64,000 bases of DNA, taken from the NCBI RefSeq assembly GCF_000974805.1, contig NZ_BBQZ01000001.1, positions 427,929 to 491,928 of the forward strand, in the 5' to 3' direction. Of the stretch, positions 45,792-53,736 are shown in pieces (positions within the stretch are counted from its first letter, which is position 1; each line of letters starts with the position of its first letter). The DNA comes from Demequina salsinemoris. GTDB lineage: Bacteria > Actinomycetota > Actinomycetes > Actinomycetales > Demequinaceae. The notes beneath the pieces are model-generated. The model made no database searches and was not told the DNA's origin. It saw only the letters and a list, made by a program, of their open reading frames with translations. A program made the translations under genes and the position numbers.

Positions 45792-46616
45792 ATGCGCATC
45801 GACCTGCACCTGCACTCGACCGTCTCCGACGGCACGGGCTCGCCCGCGCAGGTCATGCGCGAGGCCGCGGAGGCGGGGCTCGACGTGGTCGCGCTCGCGG
45901 ACCACGACGCGATGGACGGCTGGGACGAGGCGCAGGCCGAGGCCGACGCGCGCGGGCTGCGGCTCATCCCCGCGATCGAGGTCTCGGCCCGTCACCGTTG
46001 GGTGTCGGTCCACATGCTCGCGTACTGGCCACGCCGGGACGATGCGACGCTCGGGGCGATGCTCGCGAGGACCCAGGAGGCGCGGGTCGGGCGGGCTCGG
46101 GAGATCGTCGAGAAGATCGCTGTCGACTACCCGCTGGACTGGGAGGACGTCGAGGCGCGCGCGGGGGTGTCGGCGACCGTCGGCAGGCCACACATCGCCG
46201 ATGCCCTGGTGGAGCGCGGCGCCTTCCAGACCAGGGATGAGGTGTTCGCGCACGTCCTCAAGAACGGCTCCCCGTACTACGTGCCGCATTACGCGCCCGA
46301 GGTCGAGGAGGCGATCGGCGTGATCCGCGCGGCGGGAGGGGTCGCGGTGTTCGCGCATCCCGGCGCGCATGCGCGGGGCAAGACCGTGCCCGACTGGGCG
46401 ATCGCGGAGCTCGCCAAGGCGGGGCTGGCGGGCCTCGAGGTCGACCACCGTGACCACGACGAGGCCACGCGGGCGCATCTCGCGACGCTCGCCGAGAGGT
46501 ACGGGCTGCTCCAGACCGGATCCTCCGACTACCACGGGACCGGCAAGCTCAACCGGCTCGGCGAGAACCTCACCGCTCCCGAGGTGCTCGAGGCGCTGGA
46601 GGCGCTCAGGGGCTGA
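45792..46616 (+). CDS. PHP-domain phosphoesterase
   Basis: A 274-residue PHP protein with the full metal set: MRIDLHLHSTVSDG, ALADHDAMDGW, PAIEVSARH, VFAHPGAHAR and TGSSDYHGTGK. Close relatives hydrolyse nucleoside 3',5'-bisphosphates or short oligoribonucleotides (RNase AM/YciV type); the activity here is inferred. The ATG has TAGGGT (45780-45785) 6 nt upstream, a clear leaderless start. Confidence 0.9.
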   Translation: MRIDLHLHSTVSDGTGSPAQVMREAAEAGLDVVALADHDAMDGWDEAQAEADARGLRLIPAIEVSARHRWVSVHMLAYWPRRDDATLGAMLARTQEARVGRAREIVEKIAVDYPLDWEDVEARAGVSATVGRPHIADALVERGAFQTRDEVFAHVLKNGSPYYVPHYAPEVEEAIGVIRAAGGVAVFAHPGAHARGKTVPDWAIAELAKAGLAGLEVDHRDHDEATRAHLATLAERYGLLQTGSSDYHGTGKLNRLGENLTAPEVLEALEALRG

Positions 46617-46692
46617 CAGGCTGAGGTGCTGCGGCGACGTCGGCGCGTCGTCTGTGCCGCATCGTCCCTGCCCGTCGCCTGCCAGTTCGTCG

Positions 46693-46782
46693 CCGCACGT
46701 CCTGCACACACCTGACCGTGCGCACGGCGTGTCGGGGCCGCGACACGCCTGGTGCAGTGCGAAACGTGTGCAGGACGTGCGG
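46693..46782. repeat. Type-B 90-nt intergenic structured element, copy 2
   Basis: A perfect 17-bp outer stem (46693-46709 with 46766-46782) encloses exactly 56 nt with an inner 9-bp hairpin (GGCGTGTCG, loop GGGCCG, CGACACGCC). It matches the dimensions of the element at 35229-35318. It lies in the 273-bp gap between the PHP and DEAD-box genes. Confidence 0.8.
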
Positions 46783-46828
46783 AGCCGGGTTGCGCTGAGG
46801 GCTGCGAGGAGCGCTCCGTGACGGGGTT

Positions 46829-46882
46829 GACACGACGAAGGCCGGGCCGCTCCCGAAGGAGCGACCCGGCCTTCGTCGTGTC
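46829..46882. terminator. Strong bidirectional terminator
   Basis: A 25-bp stem with one mismatch and a CGAA loop (46829-46882) lies just past the DEAD-box stop and can also stop readthrough from the PHP gene. Confidence 0.92.
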
Positions 46883-46889
46883 TGAAGTC

Positions 46890-48524
46890 TTACTCGGCGG
46901 CGGGCTGAGCCTGCGGGGCCTGGCCCTCACCGGAACCGCCGCCCGAGCCGCCACGACGGCGACGTCGACGGTTGCGCTTGGGACGGTCGCCCTCGGCCTT
47001 CGGTGCGGCGTCGGACGCGGCAGGCGCGTCCGTGCGCGGGCCACGGCCCTCGCCCGAGCCGGAGCCGCCACCGGAGCCGGAACCACCACGACGACGGTTG
47101 CGTCCGCCGCCCTCGCGGCCACCCTCGGAACGGCCTCCACGACCGCCCTCGGAACGACCACCGCGGCCGCCGTCACGGCCGCCACGACGCTCACCGCCGC
47201 CGGCGTGCTTCTTGCCGGTCTCGCCGAGGTCCTCGAGCTCCTCGCCCTCGAGGCCCTCGAGGACCTGCTTGTCCTTGGGCAGGCGGCCCTTGGTGCCGGC
47301 GGGGATGTCGAGGTCCTCGAACAGGTGCGGGGACGACGAGTAGGTCTCGACGGGCTCGGGGTAGCCGAGGTCGAGCGCCTTGTCGATGAGCGACCAGCGG
47401 GGGATCTCGTCCCAGTCCACGAAGGTGACGGCGGTGCCGGTCTTGCCCGCGCGGCCGGTGCGGCCGATGCGGTGCAGGTAGGTCTTCTCATCCTCGGGGC
47501 ACTGGTAGTTGATGACGTGAGTGACGTCGTCGACGTCGATGCCTCGCGCTGCGACGTCGGTCGCGACGAGCACGTCCACCTTGCCGTGACGGAACGCGCG
47601 CAGCGCCTGCTCGCGGGCGCCCTGGCCCAGGTCGCCGTGGATCGCGCCGGCCGCGAAGCCGCGGTCGCGCAGCTCGTCGGAGACCTTGGCGGCGGTGCGC
47701 TTGGTGCGCGCGAACACGACGGTGCGGCCGCGGCCCTCGGACTGCAGGATGCGGGCGACGACCTCGACCTTGTCGAGCGCGTGAGCGCGGTAGACGACCT
47801 GCTTGATCGCCTTGACGGTGGCGCCCGAGTCCTCGGGGTCGTTCGCGCGGATGTGCGTGGGCTGGATCATGTAGCGGCGCGCGAGGGTCACGACGGCGCC
47901 CGGCATGGTGGCCGAGAACAGCATCGTGTGGCGCGACGCGGGAGTCGCGGCGAGGATCTTCTCGACGTCGGGCAGGAAGCCCAGGTCGAGCATCTCGTCG
48001 GCCTCGTCGAGCACGACGGTCTTGACGTAGCGCAGGTCCAGGTGGCCCTGGTTGAGCAGGTCGATCACGCGGCCGGGGGTGCCGACGACCACCTCGACGC
48101 CCTTGTTCAGCGTCTCGATCTGCGGCTCGTAGGCGCGGCCTCCATAGATCTGCGCGATGCGCACCGAGCGCTTCTTCGACGCGGTCTCGAGGTCGCCCGC
48201 GACCTGGACGGCGAGCTCGCGGGTCGGCGCGATGACGACGGCCTGGGGCTTGCCCTGCGCGTCCTCGAGGCCGTCCCAGCCGTCCTCGCCCGGCGCGATC
48301 GCGCGGTGGAGCAGCGGGATGCCGAAGCCGAGGGTCTTGCCGGTTCCGGTCTTCGCCTGGCCGATGATGTCGTGACCGCCGAGCGCGACCGGCAGCGTCA
48401 TGGCCTGGATCGGGAACGGCGCGACGATGCCCTTCTCGGCGAGCGCCTCGACGATCAGCGGGTTGACGTCGAAGTCGGCGAACGACTTGTCTGCGGTCTG
48501 CACGGAAGCGTGCGTGTCTGTCAT
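46890..48524 (-). CDS. DEAD-box RNA helicase with RGG-rich tail
   Basis: A 544-residue ATP-dependent RNA helicase. Core motifs in order: Q-motif FPIQAMTL, AKTGTGKT, APTRELAVQ, GTPGRV, VLDEADEML, LFSATMP, ATDVAARGID and HRIGRTGRAG. Beyond about residue 430 the protein is low-complexity, with RGG/GGR repeats and a final RNRRRRRRGG block, a likely RNA-binding tail as in DeaD/CsdA- or RhlE-type helicases of actinobacteria. The ATG at 48524 follows AGGGAA. It probably works in ribosome assembly, cold adaptation or mRNA decay. Confidence 0.94.
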   Translation of the reverse strand: MTDTHASVQTADKSFADFDVNPLIVEALAEKGIVAPFPIQAMTLPVALGGHDIIGQAKTGTGKTLGFGIPLLHRAIAPGEDGWDGLEDAQGKPQAVVIAPTRELAVQVAGDLETASKKRSVRIAQIYGGRAYEPQIETLNKGVEVVVGTPGRVIDLLNQGHLDLRYVKTVVLDEADEMLDLGFLPDVEKILAATPASRHTMLFSATMPGAVVTLARRYMIQPTHIRANDPEDSGATVKAIKQVVYRAHALDKVEVVARILQSEGRGRTVVFARTKRTAAKVSDELRDRGFAAGAIHGDLGQGAREQALRAFRHGKVDVLVATDVAARGIDVDDVTHVINYQCPEDEKTYLHRIGRTGRAGKTGTAVTFVDWDEIPRWSLIDKALDLGYPEPVETYSSSPHLFEDLDIPAGTKGRLPKDKQVLEGLEGEELEDLGETGKKHAGGGERRGGRDGGRGGRSEGGRGGRSEGGREGGGRNRRRGGSGSGGGSGSGEGRGPRTDAPAASDAAPKAEGDRPKRNRRRRRRGGSGGGSGEGQAPQAQPAAE

Positions 48525-48713
48525 GTGGTTTCCCTGCGGTGGGGCGCCCCGGGGAGGCGCGATCGGTGGCAGCCGATCGCGAACTTCCTTCAGTGCGGGG
48601 CCGCCGTCTACGGGGCCCGAGCGCTTCACATGACGACCGGTCAGCCTGGTGTCGTGGACAAGTGTACCGTGCGGCCCTTTCGGAGCGAAGAGGCCCATGG
48701 CAGAGTGGCTTGG

Positions 48714-49208
48714 GTGCGGATCGTGGTGATGGGCGTGACCGGATGCGGCAAGAGCACCGTGGGGGTGAGGCTCGCCTCATCCCTCGGGAGCGAGTTCGGG
48801 GACGCCGACGATCTCCATGCGCCCGAGGCCGTCGCGAAGATGTCGCGGGGCGAGCCCCTGGACGATGCGGATCGGTGGCCATGGCTCGACCGGGTCGGGG
48901 CGTGGCTGGGCGACAGGGACGATGCGGTGGTCGCCTGCTCGGCGCTCCGGCGCGCCTATCGCGACCGCTTGCGGGACGCATCGTCCGGGCCGCTGTTCTT
49001 CATCCACCTGACCGCGCCGATCGAGGCGCTCGAGGAGCGCGTGGTCGCGCGCTCGCGCGACACCGGGCACTTCGCGGGGGCGAGCCTGCTCGAGTCGCAG
49101 TTCGCGACGCTCGAGCCGCTCCAAGGCGACGAGGACGGGCTCACGATCGACATCGCCCACGCGGATCCCGAGCAGGCGGTCGACTACGCGCGTCAGGTGC
49201 TCGCCTGA
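48714..49208 (+). CDS. gntK: Gluconokinase
   Basis: A 164-residue P-loop kinase of the GntK family (D-gluconate to 6-phosphogluconate). Motifs: VVMGVTGCGKSTVG, DADDLHAPEAVAKMSRGEPL, DDADRWPWL, CSALRRAYRDRLR and FIHLTAPIEALEERVVAR, then GHFAGASLLESQFATLE. The GTG at 48714 has CAGAGT 7 nt upstream; no ribosome site. Three copies of the dispersed 10-mer fall in these 495 bp (48860, 48917, 48977), the densest cluster in the window. Confidence 0.92.
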   Translation: MRIVVMGVTGCGKSTVGVRLASSLGSEFGDADDLHAPEAVAKMSRGEPLDDADRWPWLDRVGAWLGDRDDAVVACSALRRAYRDRLRDASSGPLFFIHLTAPIEALEERVVARSRDTGHFAGASLLESQFATLEPLQGDEDGLTIDIAHADPEQAVDYARQVLA

Positions 49209-49254
49209 AGGAGCCTGCTTGGCGACGGAGGTCGCCAGGAGTCGTCAGCGAGCG

Positions 49255-49473
49255 TCAGGCCTCGAAACCGACGCGGTGACGCTCCTCCTGGCCGATCTCC
49301 ACATAGCCGAGCGCATCGGCGGGGATGAGGATGCGGCGCCCCTTGTCCGCGGTGAGGTCGAGCATCGACCCACCCGAGGCCGCGGCGACGGCCTTGGCGA
49401 CCTCGTCGGCGCTCATCGTGGTCTCGAACGAGAGCTCACGGGCGACGTTGCGCACACCGATCCTGATTTCCAC
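49255..49473 (-). CDS. DUF3107 protein
   Basis: A 72-residue small protein (MEIRIGVRNVARELSFE, ALGYVEIG) of the DUF3107 family, ubiquitous in actinobacteria. Its function is unknown, and it usually sits beside a DUF3152 gene as here. The GTG start at 49473 has GGAGG 7 nt upstream. Confidence 0.9.
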   Translation of the reverse strand: MEIRIGVRNVARELSFETTMSADEVAKAVAAASGGSMLDLTADKGRRILIPADALGYVEIGQEERHRVGFEA

Positions 49474-49523
49474 CTGGCACCTCCGAGTACGGCTGGGACG
49501 TTTCCTGGCTCTATCGTAGGGGG

Positions 49524-50489
49524 ATGGAACGCGAGCGCCGGGGCCTGTTCGCGCCCAGGAGAATCGACCCGCTCACGGCGGTGAAGGTCCTGCTCGTCGT
49601 GGTTCTCGGGTTCGCGATCGGCGTCGGCGGCGGGTGGTTGGCCATCCAGGCCCCCGACCTCTACCGGTCGATGAACGAGCCCGAGCCGAGCCCGACGCCG
49701 TCGGTCACCCCGAGCCCGATCCCCAGCCTCTCCGTCGAACCGTCCCCCGAGCCGGCGATCACGCGAGCGCTCGACGAGGACGACACGGAGGCGGGGATCG
49801 TCGATGTCGACGTCCCGTTCCGCGCGGACGAGACCTTCACAGCGGTGTCGGGCACCGAGGAGTCGTCGGGCACCGCCGCCGCGACCCGCTGGGTGCGGAT
49901 CGAGGTCGAGGACGGGCTCGACGTCAACGTCTTCAAGCTGTCCGAGTTCGTCATGGACACGCTCAACGACAATCGAGGGTGGGGCAGCGGAGGGACGATC
50001 GAGTTCCTCCGCACCGATGGGGTTCCTGACGCCCGCATCGTGATCGCGAGCCCGCGCACCGCAGCCGCGCTGTGCAGCGACCCGAAGTCAGGGCTCGCGT
50101 CGGGGCCCGTCGTCGAGGGATCCGCGGAGCCGTCCGAGTCCGCTGACGAGGAGCTCGACGTCACGACGGTCGCCTCCTCGTGCGCCGCCGCAGGCATCAT
50201 GGTGGTCTCGCTCTACGACTGGACCGCGGGGCTCGACGTCTATGCGGATGCGAGGCAGGACTCGCGGCGCTATGTGCTCACCCACTTCGCGGGATTCCTG
50301 CTGGGACACGGCCAGGAGAAGTGCGGGAAGGGCCTCGCGAGCGTCATGGTGGACCAGACGTCGATGAAGGACTCGTGCACCGTGAACCCGTGGGCTTATC
50401 CCGACGCTGACCCCTCGCCGTCCGCGGAGCCGACCGCCTCGGCAGAGCCCGCGGCTTCGGCAGAGCCCGCGGCTTCGGCCTCGTCCTAG
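49524..50489 (+). CDS. DUF3152-like exported protein with a degenerate zinc motif
   Basis: A 321-residue protein with one N-terminal membrane anchor (residues 20-41), a Pro/Ser/Glu-rich linker (50-85), a DUF3152-like domain (100-292) and a repeated AEPAAS tail. The domain retains VSLYDW, DSRRYVLTH, HGQEKC, the QTS segment and NPWAYPD. The family's putative protease motif HExGHxxGH reads H254-F-A-G-F-L-L-G-H262 here, losing the catalytic Glu and middle His. It is therefore probably an inactive relative. TATCGT lies 6 nt before the ATG. It is divergent from DUF3107. Confidence 0.82.
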   Translation: MERERRGLFAPRRIDPLTAVKVLLVVVLGFAIGVGGGWLAIQAPDLYRSMNEPEPSPTPSVTPSPIPSLSVEPSPEPAITRALDEDDTEAGIVDVDVPFRADETFTAVSGTEESSGTAAATRWVRIEVEDGLDVNVFKLSEFVMDTLNDNRGWGSGGTIEFLRTDGVPDARIVIASPRTAAALCSDPKSGLASGPVVEGSAEPSESADEELDVTTVASSCAAAGIMVVSLYDWTAGLDVYADARQDSRRYVLTHFAGFLLGHGQEKCGKGLASVMVDQTSMKDSCTVNPWAYPDADPSPSAEPTASAEPAASAEPAASASS

Positions 50490-50535
50490 CGCGTCCGCAT
50501 CTCATCGTGTCGGACCCCCGTGGTGGGATGTCCCC

Positions 50536-53500
50536 ATGAACCCGACCGGCCTGCTCGCGCCCACCCTCGTCGCCTCGCGGCCGGTGCCCGAGCCCGAGCT
50601 CGACGCTGAGCAGAGCAGCGCGCTCGACGCGGTGAGGCGCACGTCAGGTGACATCGCGGTGATCGGCGGGGCCGGGACAGGGAAGACCACGCTCGCTGTC
50701 GCTCTCGCCGCGGACGCGGTGCGGTCAGGGCTCCCCGCGCGCCGGCTGCTCGTGATCGCCGCGACTCGCCAGGCCGCGGGCGTCATGCGGGACAGGGTGG
50801 CGCACGCGATCGCCGGTCCGCTCGGCGAGCCGGTGGTGCGCACCGCGCCGTCGGTCGCCTTCGAGGTCCTCGTGAACGAGTCCCTCGCGCTCGGGATACC
50901 GCGCCCGTCGCTCGTCTCCGGCGCGGAGCAGGACGTCGTGCTCCATGATCTGCTCGAGGGCCACGCCAACGGTCGCGTCGCCCCGCTCGACTGGCGCGGG
51001 GTCGTGCCCGCAGAGGCGACCCTGCTTCCGGGCTTCCGTGAGGAGCTGCGCAACGTGCTCATGCGCGCGGCCGAACGCGGCCTCGCCTCCGACGAGCTCG
51101 CGCTCCTGGGCGAGCGATGCGGACGGCCCGAATGGCAGGCCGCTGCCGAGATCTACCAGGAGTACGAGGACGTGCTCGCGCTCGGGTCGATGACGGTGGA
51201 CCAGGGCGATCGCTTCGACCCCGCGTCCGTCGTCTCGCGGGCGACGATGGTGCTCGAGCAGTGGGACGAGATCGTCGGGGCCGACGCGCCCGCGCCGTCG
51301 TGGGACCTGGTGATCGTCGACGACGCGCACGACGCGACAGCCGCCACGTACGCCTTCCTCCGGCAGCTCTCCAGCCGGGGGACGCGTCTCGTGCTGCTGG
51401 GCAACTCCGACGAGTCGGTGCAGGGCTACCGGGGCGCGGTCCCCGACGCGCTCGCGGACCTCGCGGGCAGCGCCGCGGCGAGGATCGAGCTCGCGGTCGA
51501 CCACCGGCAGCCCGCGCCGCTCGCCGCGGTGAGCGCCAGGGTCGCGGAGCGCATCGGGGTCAAGGGGGCGGCGAGCGCGCGCGAGGCGGTGAGGCGCGCG
51601 TCCTCCGCCGAGACGGACGATGCGCCGGTGACGGTGCTCACCGCGCCGCACCGATACGCGCAGTCGCGCGCGATCGCGGCGGAGCTCCGCAACTCGAGGC
51701 ACGGCTTCGACGGTCCCGAGGTGCCATGGGGGCGCATGGTCGTCATCGCCAGGTCCACCGCGCTCCTCAGATCGGTGCGCTCGGACCTGCTCGCGGCCGA
51801 CGTGCCATGCGAGGCGCTGGGAGAAGGCACCGCGCTGCACCTCGAGCCCGCGATCGCGCCGCTGCTCACGCTCCTGCGCGTCGCCCTCGGCGAGGAGTGG
51901 GACGAGGACAAGGCGCTCGCGGTCCTGGGCTCACGGCTCATCGGTCTCGATCCGGTGGCGGTGCGGCGACTGCGCCGCGCGCTCGTGCGCGAGGAGCGCG
52001 CGGGCGGCGGCTTGCGCTCCAGCGTGGAGCTGCTCGTCGAGGCCATGGAGGACCCCGCCCGGTGGGCTTCGCTCGACGGACCGGAGGCGCGGCAGGCGGA
52101 ACGGGCGTCCCGCGCGGCCGTCGCCGCGGGGGAGCGGCGTGCTCAGGCAGGCGCGAGCCCCGGCGCGGTGATCTGGGCGGCCTGGGAGTCGCTCGGTGTC
52201 GCGGAGACGTGGCGTGAGGCCGCGCTCGCGGGGTCGGCCAGGGACGACGCCGACCTCGACGCCGTGATCGCGCTGCTGCGCGCCGCGCAGACGTACACCG
52301 AGCGCCTTCCGAGCGCGCCGCTCGCCTCCTTCCTCGAGTACCTCGAGGGGCAGGACTTCGCCGCCGACTCGCTGGGTGCCCAGGGGCGTACCCCCGACGC
52401 CGTCTCGTTCTGCACGCCGGCATCCGCCGCAGGCCGGGAGTGGGACGTGGTCGTGATCGCGGGCCTCGAGGAGGGCGTGTGGCCGAACCTGCGGCTGCGC
52501 GACTCCGTCCTGGGCGCACAGACGCTCGCCGAGGTGCTCGACGCGGGTGGGCTCGCCTCGGAGGAGGCGGTCGGCCTGGCCCGAGGTCCGCGCGACCTCC
52601 ACGCCGCGCGTCGGGCCGTGCTCGACGACGAGACGAGGGCCCTCCTCGTCGCCGTGTCGCGGGCGCGCTCCCGGCTCGTGCTCACGGCGGTCGAGGATGC
52701 CGAGTCGCAGCCCTCGCGGTTCCTGTCCCTCGTCGCCGACTCCGCAGGAGTGGAGAGCCGCAGCACGGCGGGTGCGCGCGGAGTCTCGGATCTGCGTGCC
52801 GCGGTCGGCTGGCTGCGCGCCGAAGGCCTGGGCGCCGTCGCGAGGCTCGAGGAGGAGCCCGGCGACGCCGAGGCTCTCGCGAGGCTCGAAGGCGTGGCCG
52901 CGCAGCTCGCCGACCTCGCGACGAAGGGCATCCCCGGCGCGCACCCGAAGCATTGGCACGGCGTGGCGGCGCCATCCACGGAGGAGCCGTTCTGGGAGCC
53001 CGACGCGCAGGTCCGCGTCTCGCCGTCGCGCATCGACTCGATCCGCGCGTGTCCGCTCAAGTGGGCGCTCGAGTCCGCGGGCGGCACGACCGAGAGCACC
53101 GATGCCCAGAACGTCGGGCTGCTCGTCCACGCGATCGCCGAGGCCTTCCCCGAGGGCGGCGAGGCGGCGATGCTCGCGATGCTCGACGACCGATGGGCCG
53201 AGATCGGCGGACGCGAGACCTGGATGGAGCGCGAGGCCTACTCGCGTGCGCAGGACATGGTGCGGCGACTGTCTGGATACCTCAAGGACGTGCGAGCGGA
53301 CTCGGTGCTGCTCGAGCAGGGCTTCAGGGTGGAGCTCGGACGGGCACTCGTGTCGGGACTCGCGGACCGCGTGGAGATCCACGGCGACCAGGCCAGGGTC
53401 GTCGACCTCAAGACGGGAAGGACCGTCTCCGCCGCCGAGGCCGAGGACCACGGTCAGCTCATGATGTACCAGCTCGTCGCCGGCGCCGGGGCGTTCCCTG

Positions 53501-53736
53501 GCGTCGCGCGAGCCTCGGACGCGGCGCTCGTGTTCGTCGGAGGCTCGACGCTCAAGGCGAGCGTGCGCAAGCAGTCGCCGATCGACGAGACCACGGCCAG
53601 GCAGGTGCTCGACGACGCCGTCGCCGACATGACCGCGGAGAGATTCGCCGCCCGGCCGAACGCGATGTGCGACCACTGTCCGATCAGGCGGTCCTGTCCC
53701 GCCCACGCCGCAGGAAGGCAGGTGAGCGACTCGTGA
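50536..53736 (+). CDS. adnA: AdnA subunit of the AdnAB helicase-nuclease
   Basis: A 1066-residue UvrD-like motor fused to a RecB-type nuclease, the first of the actinobacterial AdnAB pair that resects double-strand breaks. It has Walker A GGAGTGKTT (44-52), an unusual Walker B DDAHD (262-266, not DEFQD) and GLEEGVWPN. The C-terminal nuclease has VVDLKTGR (Asp957, Lys959), enclosed by an AddB-like iron-sulfur set Cys839, Cys1045, Cys1048 and Cys1054. adnB overlaps its stop by 4 bp. Assignment as AdnA rests on gene order and the weaker helicase motifs. Confidence 0.9.
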   Translation: MNPTGLLAPTLVASRPVPEPELDAEQSSALDAVRRTSGDIAVIGGAGTGKTTLAVALAADAVRSGLPARRLLVIAATRQAAGVMRDRVAHAIAGPLGEPVVRTAPSVAFEVLVNESLALGIPRPSLVSGAEQDVVLHDLLEGHANGRVAPLDWRGVVPAEATLLPGFREELRNVLMRAAERGLASDELALLGERCGRPEWQAAAEIYQEYEDVLALGSMTVDQGDRFDPASVVSRATMVLEQWDEIVGADAPAPSWDLVIVDDAHDATAATYAFLRQLSSRGTRLVLLGNSDESVQGYRGAVPDALADLAGSAAARIELAVDHRQPAPLAAVSARVAERIGVKGAASAREAVRRASSAETDDAPVTVLTAPHRYAQSRAIAAELRNSRHGFDGPEVPWGRMVVIARSTALLRSVRSDLLAADVPCEALGEGTALHLEPAIAPLLTLLRVALGEEWDEDKALAVLGSRLIGLDPVAVRRLRRALVREERAGGGLRSSVELLVEAMEDPARWASLDGPEARQAERASRAAVAAGERRAQAGASPGAVIWAAWESLGVAETWREAALAGSARDDADLDAVIALLRAAQTYTERLPSAPLASFLEYLEGQDFAADSLGAQGRTPDAVSFCTPASAAGREWDVVVIAGLEEGVWPNLRLRDSVLGAQTLAEVLDAGGLASEEAVGLARGPRDLHAARRAVLDDETRALLVAVSRARSRLVLTAVEDAESQPSRFLSLVADSAGVESRSTAGARGVSDLRAAVGWLRAEGLGAVARLEEEPGDAEALARLEGVAAQLADLATKGIPGAHPKHWHGVAAPSTEEPFWEPDAQVRVSPSRIDSIRACPLKWALESAGGTTESTDAQNVGLLVHAIAEAFPEGGEAAMLAMLDDRWAEIGGRETWMEREAYSRAQDMVRRLSGYLKDVRADSVLLEQGFRVELGRALVSGLADRVEIHGDQARVVDLKTGRTVSAAEAEDHGQLMMYQLVAGAGAFPGVARASDAALVFVGGSTLKASVRKQSPIDETTARQVLDDAVADMTAERFAARPNAMCDHCPIRRSCPAHAAGRQVSDS

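Noticed and set aside
46617-46889. A small gene in the gap between PHP and DEAD-box genes
   Set aside because: Short frames there coincide with inverted repeats and the terminator and show no coding bias.
46752-48713. In-frame upstream extension of gluconokinase across the DEAD-box gene
   Set aside because: It is antisense to the helicase; gluconokinase homology starts at 48714.
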